Below, one piece after another: positions 51,837 to 59,130 of a stretch of 64,000 nt of DNA. The DNA is taken from positions 1 through 64,000 of the forward strand of contig JBBRQN010000006.1 in NCBI GenBank assembly GCA_038226305.1. The letters are read 5' to 3'. This DNA comes from JASLDZ01 sp038226305 (lineage in GTDB: Bacteria > Pseudomonadota > Alphaproteobacteria > Caulobacterales > Caulobacteraceae). A program made the position numbers and the translations under genes. Under the pieces are notes generated by a model that was not told where the DNA came from, did no database searches, and worked only from the letters and a program-made list of their open reading frames with translations. The first letter of the stretch is position 1. Each line of letters opens with the position of its first letter.

Positions 51837-53693
51837 ATGACCGACAGGCCGCCCCCCGCCCTGCCCGACCTTTCCGTTTCGGCGCGACTCTCGGGCGCGG
51901 CCCTGGTCGCCACCCTGGTCGTCGCCCTTATGCTGACGGTGCGGGACGACGCGGGCATCGCCTTCAGCCTCGGCGATACCGACGACGCCCTGCGGCTCGT
52001 GAACATGCGCGACCTCCTGCACGGGCGCGGCTGGTACGATGTGCTGATCACCCGCCTGCAGCCGCCGATGGGCACCTGGATCCACTGGTCGCGGCTGATC
52101 GACGGGGGGCTGGCCCTCACCGACCGCCTGTTCCGGCTCACCGGCGCCAACCCCGCCCAGGCCGAGCTGATGACCCGGGCGGCGTGGCCCCTGTTCTGGA
52201 TCTTCCCCGCCGTTCTCGCGACGCTGCTCAGCGCCCGGGAGCTCGCCGGAAGCTGGGCGAAGGAACAGGGCCTCGCGTCGGTGGCGGTCCTGGCGGCGTC
52301 GATCGCTGTGGTGGTCGACCTCGTCCTCTACGTGCAGTTCCATCCCGGCCGGGTGGATCACCACGACGTGCAGATCGCCCTGTGCCTCCTGGCGCTGGCG
52401 GGCTGCGGCTCCCGGGGGCCGGGCCTGCGGGGCGCGATCATGGGGGGCGTGGCCATCGGCCTCGGCCTCGCCATCGGGCTGGAGGCGTTGATCTTCGAGG
52501 CGGTGTTCGCAGCGGGCATGGCCGTGCGGTTCCTGCTCGATGGCAGGGAGGCCCGGCGCACCACCGCCTTCGCCCTGGCGCTGGCGATCACCACCGCCCT
52601 GGCATTCGTGGCGCAGACGCCGCCCTCCCGCTGGGGCGTGGTGGCCTGCGATGCCCTGGCGCTGAACCTGCTGGCCGGCACGATCGTGGGCGGGCTGGCC
52701 CTGGCGCTGGCCGCGCGGCTGACCGGCGGGCGACCGCTGGGCTGGCGGATCGGAGGGCTGGCGCTGGCGGGGGCCGCGTCGCTGGCGGTGTACCTCGCGC
52801 TCGACCCGCACTGCCTGAAGGGCCCGTTCGCGGACGTGAACCCGGCCATCCGCCCGTTCTGGCTCGACCATGTGAACGAGGTGAAGAGCTGGCCCGCGCT
52901 GTTCAAGTCCAGCCGCAACGATGCCATCCGCTCGGCCGTGTTCTCAGGGATGGGCATCGCGGGCTGGGCGGCGATCGCCGGGCTCGACCGCCGCCGCCTG
53001 CGCGATCCGGCGTGGATCTTCACGGGCGTGGCCCTGGCGCTCGGCGTGCTCGCCGCGTGGAGCGCCATTCGCATGGACAGCTATGTGGAGTGGTTCGCCA
53101 TCCCGCCCCTGGGCGTGCTCGCCGCCGAACTGGGCCGGCGCATCCCCCGCTACGGCTGGCTGAGCGGGGCGCTGGTGGCCGCCGTCCTCTGCCCCGTGGT
53201 GCTCACGGGGCTGCTGATCATCACGCCGGGCATCAAGGTCGTGCCCCGGCCCGCCAAGCCCGGCGCGGTGGCCGCGCCCGCCGACCACTGCTTCGATGCC
53301 GCCCCCTTCGCCCCCCTGGCCGCGGCCAAGCCCGGCCTCGTGGTCAGTGAGATCGACCTCGGCCCGTTCGTGCTGGCGCAGACCTCTAGCTCGGCCATGA
53401 GCGCGCCCTATCACCGGATGAGCTGGGGCATCCTCAAGGCCCACACCGCCCTGCAGGCCGATGCGGATGCGGGTGCGGAGGCTCGGCTGCGCGACCTGAA
53501 GACCGACTACGTGCTGGAGTGCCGTGCCCACGCCCGCCACGCCGACCGCGACGACATGGGCAGGAACAGCCTGCAGCGCCGCCTCGACCGGGGCGACCCG
53601 CCCGCCTGGCTCGAACCCCTCACGGCCCCCGATGCCCCGCTGGTGCTCTACCGCCTGCGCCCGCCCTCCGGCGTGGCGGCCGCCACCCCGTGA
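51837..53693 (+). CDS. Multi-pass membrane protein, GT-C glycosyltransferase-like
   Basis: A 618-residue membrane protein with about ten to twelve hydrophobic segments. The first loop holds DTDDALRLVNMRDLLHGRGWYD with paired acidic residues, and PPMGTWIHWSRLIDG follows; acidic residues in the first luminal loop are the hallmark of GT-C enzymes that use lipid-linked sugars. A soluble C-terminal domain of about 130 residues follows the last membrane segment. Its stop overlaps the GTG start of the GT87 gene, so both act together. Donor and acceptor are unknown. Confidence 0.7.
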   Translation: MTDRPPPALPDLSVSARLSGAALVATLVVALMLTVRDDAGIAFSLGDTDDALRLVNMRDLLHGRGWYDVLITRLQPPMGTWIHWSRLIDGGLALTDRLFRLTGANPAQAELMTRAAWPLFWIFPAVLATLLSARELAGSWAKEQGLASVAVLAASIAVVVDLVLYVQFHPGRVDHHDVQIALCLLALAGCGSRGPGLRGAIMGGVAIGLGLAIGLEALIFEAVFAAGMAVRFLLDGREARRTTAFALALAITTALAFVAQTPPSRWGVVACDALALNLLAGTIVGGLALALAARLTGGRPLGWRIGGLALAGAASLAVYLALDPHCLKGPFADVNPAIRPFWLDHVNEVKSWPALFKSSRNDAIRSAVFSGMGIAGWAAIAGLDRRRLRDPAWIFTGVALALGVLAAWSAIRMDSYVEWFAIPPLGVLAAELGRRIPRYGWLSGALVAAVLCPVVLTGLLIITPGIKVVPRPAKPGAVAAPADHCFDAAPFAPLAAAKPGLVVSEIDLGPFVLAQTSSSAMSAPYHRMSWGILKAHTALQADADAGAEARLRDLKTDYVLECRAHARHADRDDMGRNSLQRRLDRGDPPAWLEPLTAPDAPLVLYRLRPPSGVAAATP

Positions 53694-54985
53694 AGGGGCT
53701 GCTGCGGTGCATCTGGGCCATCCTCACCCACGAGGACGCCTGGCTGTGGGAGGTCTCGGCCATCGGCTGGGCCCTGCTCCTCACCTACTACCTGTCCGGA
53801 CGTGATCACCTCGACTGGCAGCGTCACGCGCTGGGTCGCGACTACATCAACGTGTGGACGGCCGGGCACCTGATCGCCCAGGGGCGGACGCTGGAGATCT
53901 TCACGCCGAAGACCTTCCTCGCCGACATCCACGCCATGTTCGACCGGCGGCTGCCGATGCACTTCTGGAGCTACCCGCCGATGGGGCTTCTGCTGGCGGC
54001 GCCGCTGGGCCTGTTCCCCTACTTCGGCGGGCTTTGGGCGTGGACCTTGGCGGGGCTGGCGGGGCTGTGGCCGGCTGTGCGGGCCCTGTTCCGCTCGGCG
54101 TGGAGCGGGGCGGTGCCCACGGCCGGGCTGATCGCGTTGACGGTGGCGAGCCCGGCCGTCTCCACCAACATCGGCCTCGGCCAGAACGGAGCCTTCACCG
54201 CGGCGCTGCTCCTCGGTGGCCTGTCGCAGCTGGAGCGGCGGCCGTATCTGGCGGGGGCGCTCCTGGGCCTCCTCTGCTTCAAGCCGCAGATCGCGATCCT
54301 TCTGCCGGTGATGGTGCTGGCGGGGGGGCGGTGGAAGGTGATGGCCGGGGCCATCGCGACCGCCGTGGCGCTGACCGCGCTCGCCACCGCGCTCTACGGG
54401 CTGGAGAGCTGGCGGCTGTTCATCTCGGACACCCTGCCCATGCAGGGCGCCATGCTCAGCCGGGGCCGCGGGCCGTTCCAGTGGATGATGCCGTCGGCCT
54501 TCATGGCCGGGCGCATCCTGAAGCTGACCTACGATCAGGCGCTGCTGCTCCAGCTTCCGTTCACGGCGGCGGGCGGGTGGATGGTCTGGCGCGCCTGGCG
54601 CTCGCCCGCCGTCGAACCCATCGTGCGTGCCGCGATCCTGTGCCTGGCGACCTTCGTGGCGAGCCCGCAGGCCTTCAACTACGACCTGATCCCGGCCCTG
54701 GCCGCGGTGGCGCTGCTGTGGCGGATGGAGGGCGGCTGGGACGGCTGGTCCGCCATCGGCCGCGGCCTCGCCCTGGCGACGTGGACGCTGCCGGTGAGCA
54801 TGGTGGCCCTGCAGTACTGGCACGTGCCGATCACACCCGTGGTGCTGCTGCTCACCGCCCTAAGGCTATGCGCCCTGGGTGGCGTGCGGCTGTTCACGCC
54901 TCTCCCGCCTGCGGGAGAGGCGACCTACAGCCCCAGTCGTTTCGCCAGCTCATCCACCGCCGGGCATTCCGCGTCGAAGACGTAG
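53690..54985 (+). CDS. GT87 (DUF2029) family mannosyltransferase-like protein
   Basis: A 431-residue polytopic membrane protein with about ten hydrophobic segments. It has DYINVWTAGHLIAQGR near residue 40 (first-loop aspartate) and FWSYPPMGLLLAAPLGLFPYFG, then GLLCFKPQIAILLPV, the pattern of GT87 enzymes that use polyprenyl-phosphate mannose. The start is GTG at 53690, overlapping the upstream gene. The last 61 bases overlap the end of hisG on the other strand, and the C-terminal 30 residues (from TPLPPAGEAT) cross a perfect hairpin, so the tail may be non-native. Confidence 0.8.
   Translation: MKGLLRCIWAILTHEDAWLWEVSAIGWALLLTYYLSGRDHLDWQRHALGRDYINVWTAGHLIAQGRTLEIFTPKTFLADIHAMFDRRLPMHFWSYPPMGLLLAAPLGLFPYFGGLWAWTLAGLAGLWPAVRALFRSAWSGAVPTAGLIALTVASPAVSTNIGLGQNGAFTAALLLGGLSQLERRPYLAGALLGLLCFKPQIAILLPVMVLAGGRWKVMAGAIATAVALTALATALYGLESWRLFISDTLPMQGAMLSRGRGPFQWMMPSAFMAGRILKLTYDQALLLQLPFTAAGGWMVWRAWRSPAVEPIVRAAILCLATFVASPQAFNYDLIPALAAVALLWRMEGGWDGWSAIGRGLALATWTLPVSMVALQYWHVPITPVVLLLTALRLCALGGVRLFTPLPPAGEATYSPSRFASSSTAGHSASKT
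54898..54921 (-). terminator. Perfect hairpin at the ends of hisG and the GT87 gene
   Basis: GCCTCTCCCGC (54898-54908) and GCGGGAGAGGC (54911-54921) are exact complements with a minimal loop. It lies just past the hisG stop (54925) and within the 3' end of the opposing GT87 frame. Confidence 0.55.
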
Positions 54986-55878
54986 TCCGGGCGGGTGATG
55001 ACCACGGGGCTCACGCCGGCCGCTGCCAGCGCCGCGCAGAGGTCGAACAGTTCGTCGTAAGGGGCCAGCACCGCATCGTCCCACGCCTGCACGAGCCGGG
55101 GGGCGAAGGGAGCCACCGCGTGCCTCGCCGCCTCGGTCTGCGGCAGCGGCCAGCGCAGGGACGACATGCGGTGGGCGCGGTGCGTCGCCTCAACGGCGCT
55201 CAGGAGCCGCCGCAGCGAGGCGAGCTGCCCCCCCGTCCACGCCGCGCCCAGCGAGGCCGCGAGCTGCGCCTGGCTCTTCAGGATCACCCCGTCCGAGATG
55301 ATCTTCAGGTTGTTGGCGGCCAGAGTCGCGCCGGTGGTGGTGATGTCCACCACGATCTCGGCCACGCCAGCGGCCGGAGCCCCCTCGGTGGCCCCCAGGC
55401 TCTCGACGATGCGATAGTCGGCAACCCCGTAGCGGGCGAAGAAGGCCCGGGTCTGGGCGTCGTACTTGGTCGCCACCCGCAGGCGGCCGCCGGTACGGGC
55501 GAGGTAGGCGTGCGCCACGTCGGCGAGATCGGCCATAGACTCCACGTCGATCCAGCTCTGCGGCGCGGCGACGACCAGCGTCGCCCGGCCAAAGCCGAGG
55601 GGTCGCAGCAAGGCCACCTTGGCGTCCAGCCGCTCGCCCCGCTCGCGCAGGAGGTCTTCGCCGGTGACGCCCAGGTGGATGTCGCCGCTCTCCAGCGCCG
55701 AGGCGATGTCGGCGGCGGACAGAAGCCGCACCTCCGCCCCCGGCAGGCCCCTCAGCGTGGCGCGGTAGCCCCGCTCGCCGCCGTCGATCTCGAGGGTGAA
55801 TCCCGCCTCGGCCAGCCAGGCCTCGGCCTGCGGTTTCAGCCGGCCCTTGGAGGGCAGACCGATGACAAGGCCGCTCAT
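54925..55878 (-). CDS. hisG: ATP phosphoribosyltransferase catalytic subunit
   Basis: A 317-residue HisG, first step of histidine synthesis (ATP plus PRPP). It begins LVIGLPSKGRLK, has LGVTGEDLLRERGERLD and the VVDITTTGATLAANNLKII phosphate loop near residues 180-200, then a C-terminal regulatory-type extension. The neighbouring hisZ would normally accompany a short HisG; this one is longer than the ~220-residue short form, so its class should be checked. The ATG at 55878 overlaps the hisZ stop. Confidence 0.93.
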   Translation of the reverse strand: MSGLVIGLPSKGRLKPQAEAWLAEAGFTLEIDGGERGYRATLRGLPGAEVRLLSAADIASALESGDIHLGVTGEDLLRERGERLDAKVALLRPLGFGRATLVVAAPQSWIDVESMADLADVAHAYLARTGGRLRVATKYDAQTRAFFARYGVADYRIVESLGATEGAPAAGVAEIVVDITTTGATLAANNLKIISDGVILKSQAQLAASLGAAWTGGQLASLRRLLSAVEATHRAHRMSSLRWPLPQTEAARHAVAPFAPRLVQAWDDAVLAPYDELFDLCAALAAAGVSPVVITRPDYVFDAECPAVDELAKRLGL

Positions 55879-57005
55879 GCGCCTGCTCCCGCGCTGGCCC
55901 GATCCGGCCGCACCATGCAGCCCACCGAAAGCGCCGCCTCGCCGCCCAGCCGCGCGATCAGCCCGTCGGACCGACCGCCCGCAGCCACGGGGGCATCGGA
56001 GGGCAGGGCGGCGCTGCGCACCTCGAAGAACGCCCCGTCGTAATAGCCGAAGGCCCGGGCGAAGCCGGTCTGCAGGGTGATCCGGTCGGCGGGCACGCCC
56101 GCCGCGCCCATCGCCATCAGGCGTTTGCGCCAACCCTCGATCACCGGGTCGACGCCGCCGGCTGCGCCCTGCGCCAGCGCCTGCACCTGATCCAGAGCCG
56201 CCTGCGGCGGGGCGGCGATGGTCAGGTACCGCTCCACCAGCGTCGCCTCCTCCGGGCCGAGCCGCGGGGTGCGGGCGTCCTGCGCCCGTTCCAGCAGGCG
56301 GTGAACGATCTCGCCGGCGCCGCGGCCGCCCACGGGCTGGATGCCCGCCAGCCGCCACAGCTCCTCCAGAGCCGAGACCGCCTCGGCCTCCGGCAGATCG
56401 ACCAGAAGCCTCGCCAGCCCGGTGCCGCCGCCGTTCGCCGCCGGATCGTCGGCGCGCAGGCGCTTCAGCTCGGCGATGACGGAGCGGCCGCTCGCCAGCG
56501 CCTTCACCAGCCGCGCCCGCGCCGCATCGGGGGCGCCGATGGCCTGCAGGAAGGCGGCGAACAGGGCCACGTCGCCGAACACGAGTGAGAGGTCGGAGCG
56601 CCCCCCTGCAGACGACGCCTCCCAGGCCAGGCCGGCGATGCGCCCATCTTCCTCGGCCGGGTCATGGCCGTTGCCGAAGACCTCGACGCCCACCTGCCGG
56701 AACTCCGACCGGCGGGTGGAGCCCTCGGCCGGAACGCGGAACGCCATGCCGTCGTAGAGGTGCACGGCCGGGCGGGGAGCCACCTCGGCGATGTGCAGGC
56801 GGGCCAGGGCGATGGTGAAGTCGGGCCGCAGGGCCTGCTCTTCCCCAACCCCGCCGGTGAGCACGTGCAGGCGCGAGCGCAGACCCTCGCCCGCCAGATC
56901 GAGCAGAAGCGACAGGGGCTGCAGCACCGGCGGCTCGCACCACGCGCCGCCCCGCTCGGCGCCGAACCGCTCGAAGGGTGCCCGGATGGAGGAAAGATCG
57001 GTCAC
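55875..57005 (-). CDS. hisZ: ATP phosphoribosyltransferase regulatory subunit
   Basis: A 376-residue HisRS-like paralogue without tRNA activity. It starts with a class II synthetase-like strand set (EPPVLQPLSLLLDLAGEGLRSRLHVLTGG, RPDFTIALARLHI) and lacks a C-terminal anticodon domain. It binds HisG and transmits histidine feedback. The ATG at 57005 overlaps the hisS stop. hisS-hisZ-hisG in one operon is a Caulobacterales-type arrangement. Confidence 0.9.
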   Translation of the reverse strand: MTDLSSIRAPFERFGAERGGAWCEPPVLQPLSLLLDLAGEGLRSRLHVLTGGVGEEQALRPDFTIALARLHIAEVAPRPAVHLYDGMAFRVPAEGSTRRSEFRQVGVEVFGNGHDPAEEDGRIAGLAWEASSAGGRSDLSLVFGDVALFAAFLQAIGAPDAARARLVKALASGRSVIAELKRLRADDPAANGGGTGLARLLVDLPEAEAVSALEELWRLAGIQPVGGRGAGEIVHRLLERAQDARTPRLGPEEATLVERYLTIAAPPQAALDQVQALAQGAAGGVDPVIEGWRKRLMAMGAAGVPADRITLQTGFARAFGYYDGAFFEVRSAALPSDAPVAAGGRSDGLIARLGGEAALSVGCMVRPDRASAGAGA

Positions 57006-58495
57006 GAACCGCCCTCCACGATGCGGCGCACGTGGGCCACGAGGTCGGCGCGGGGCACGGTGGCCTGGCCCGGGCGCTCGGCCTTCCAGGCAGCGTTGTC
57101 GCTCAAGCCCTTGGCGAGCTCGCGCCCGGCGTCGAGATCCTTCACCGTGGCGGTCCCGGCGGCGAGTTCGTCACCGCCGAGCATGACCACGGCGGGCGAC
57201 ATCCGCCTGTCAGCGTATTTCATCTGAGCCTTCATGCCGCTCTCGCCGAGATAGACCTCGGCTGCGACCCCCGCATTGCGCAGCTCGGCGGCGACGGCGA
57301 AGTATTCCGCCATGTGCTCCCGGTCGAAGGCGATCACCACCACGGGGCCGCGCGACGCCGCACCCGCGTGGCCCGCCGCCTCCAGCGCCGCAGCCAGTCG
57401 CGACACGCCGAAGCTGAAGCCGGTGGCGGGGGTCGTCTGGCCGGTGAACCGCGCCACGAGATCGTCGTACCGTCCGCCCCCGCCGACCGAGCCGAACCTC
57501 ACCGCATTGCCCTTGTCGTCTACGGTGGGGATCAGGAGCTCGGCCTCGAACACCGGGCCCGTGTAATACTCGAGCCCACGAACCACGGAGGGGTCGAACA
57601 CGGCCTGGGCTTCATCCACGCCCAGCCCCTTCAGTGCAGCACCGATGGCGGCGAGTTCGGCCAGACCCGCGTCGCCCTCGGGCGAGCCCCCGATCACGCC
57701 GGAGAGGGCGTCGAGCGTTGAGGAGCGGGTGTCCTTGCCGGCGGCGGTGAAGGCGATCACGGCCTCCGCGCCACGGGCGTTCAGCCCGGCACCCTTGGTG
57801 AAGTCTCCGCTCTCGTCCTTGCGCCCCTCGCCGAGCAAGAGGCGCACGCCGTCCGCACCCAGCCGGTCGAGCTTGTCCACCGCTCGCAGCACCGCCAGCG
57901 TCTGGCCGGAGCTCGTCACCCCCGCCGTGGCGAGGAGCCCGTTGAGCAGCTTGCGATTGTTGATCTTCAGCACCGCCTGCCCGCGCGGCACGCCCGCCGC
58001 TTCGAGCCCTGCGACGGCCATGGCGATGATCTCGGCGTCGGCTTCGGGGCGGGCGGAGCCCACCGTGTCCGCGTCGCACTGCACGAACTCGCGGTAGCGG
58101 CCGGGGCCGGGCTTCTCGTTGCGCCACACCGTGCCGAACGCGTAGCGGCGATAGGGCTTGGGCAGGCTGTCCCAGTGCTGCGCTGCAAAGCGGGCCAGAG
58201 GGGCGGTGAGATCGTAGCGCAGCGCCATCCATTCGCCGGTGTCGTCGCCGTCATCGTCTCTGAGTGCGAACACGCCCTCGTTCGGCCGGTCGGCGTCGGG
58301 CAGGAACTTGCCCAGGGCGTCGGCATATTCGAACGCCGACGTCTCCAGGGGCTCGAAGCCGTAGGACTCGTAGACGCCGGACACCGCCTGCAGGATCGCA
58401 CGCTGGCGCTTCAGCTCGGCCGCCCGCCGGTCGGCAAACCCGCGGGGGGTGCGCGCCTGCGGGCGTTCGGCGGCGGGGATCGGAGCGTCGGTCAT
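57002..58495 (-). CDS. hisS: Histidyl-tRNA synthetase
   Basis: A 497-residue class II synthetase. Motif 2 is around MALRYDLTAPLARFAAQH and RRYAFGTVWRNEKPGPGRYREFVQCDAD, motif 3 in VGGGGRYDDLVARF with GFSFGVSRLAAAL, and a C-terminal anticodon domain follows. It is longer than the E. coli enzyme (424) and of the divergent alphaproteobacterial type, which recognises tRNA-His lacking the extra 5' guanosine. The start at 58495 is ATG. It heads the hisS-hisZ-hisG operon. Confidence 0.94.
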   Translation of the reverse strand: MTDAPIPAAERPQARTPRGFADRRAAELKRQRAILQAVSGVYESYGFEPLETSAFEYADALGKFLPDADRPNEGVFALRDDDGDDTGEWMALRYDLTAPLARFAAQHWDSLPKPYRRYAFGTVWRNEKPGPGRYREFVQCDADTVGSARPEADAEIIAMAVAGLEAAGVPRGQAVLKINNRKLLNGLLATAGVTSSGQTLAVLRAVDKLDRLGADGVRLLLGEGRKDESGDFTKGAGLNARGAEAVIAFTAAGKDTRSSTLDALSGVIGGSPEGDAGLAELAAIGAALKGLGVDEAQAVFDPSVVRGLEYYTGPVFEAELLIPTVDDKGNAVRFGSVGGGGRYDDLVARFTGQTTPATGFSFGVSRLAAALEAAGHAGAASRGPVVVIAFDREHMAEYFAVAAELRNAGVAAEVYLGESGMKAQMKYADRRMSPAVVMLGGDELAAGTATVKDLDAGRELAKGLSDNAAWKAERPGQATVPRADLVAHVRRIVEGGS

Positions 58496-58641
58496 GAGGC
58501 GCGGACGCCTAGCCGATAGCCCCCCGAGCGGCAAGGAACCGGCGTGATGGGGCGCTCGCGTTTACCTCCCGTTGACCATGACCGGCGATCTCTGGGGATG
58601 AACGCCTCGCCGCCCTGGCGAGACCGCCCGGAACGACCCCC

Positions 58642-59130
58642 ATGTCCTGCGACGCCGCCGCCCTCGCCCTGTCGCTGCACTTCGCCGCCTTCGAGCCCAC
58701 GCTCGGCGGCGCGCCGCGGCTGATGCCGATCTCGACGGCGTCGGCCCCGATGAGCCCCCTGGTCAAAGAGCCGATGTTCGCCGACATCGTGAAACAGGCC
58801 TCCGCCCTGGAGCGGCAGGTCGATGCCTGGCGCACGGCGCCGCCCGCGGCGCCCTCCCCCGCCTTCGAGGCAAAGCTGGCGCAGCTCTCCACGGCCGACA
58901 TGGCGGGCCATGTTGAGCTGGCGAAGCGCGGCACCGACGGCGACCTGAAGTGCATCCTGCGCGGCATCAGCCAGGACCTGCCCAAGAAGCTCGCCGCCCT
59001 GAAGGACGCCCCCGGCCTGCCCGAGCGCAAGACCGCCGCCGCCGAGCTCTACTTCCTCCTGCGCGACAATGTGGAGGTGGTCACCACGCCTGCGAAGGTA
59101 ACTTCGACCGACGTGGCGTCGGCGTCCTAG
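58642..59130 (+). CDS. Hypothetical protein, no recognised family
   Basis: A 162-residue protein, mostly alpha-helical by composition, with charged segments such as ADIVKQASALERQVDAWR and GISQDLPKKLAALKDAP and a Cys in DLKCILRG. No signal peptide or membrane segment is evident. It begins with ATG at 58642, about 145 bases from the divergent hisS, and its stop overlaps the dsbD stop on the opposite strand by four bases. Codon use looks like its neighbours, so it is likely real, but I cannot assign a function. Confidence 0.6.
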   Translation: MSCDAAALALSLHFAAFEPTLGGAPRLMPISTASAPMSPLVKEPMFADIVKQASALERQVDAWRTAPPAAPSPAFEAKLAQLSTADMAGHVELAKRGTDGDLKCILRGISQDLPKKLAALKDAPGLPERKTAAAELYFLLRDNVEVVTTPAKVTSTDVASAS

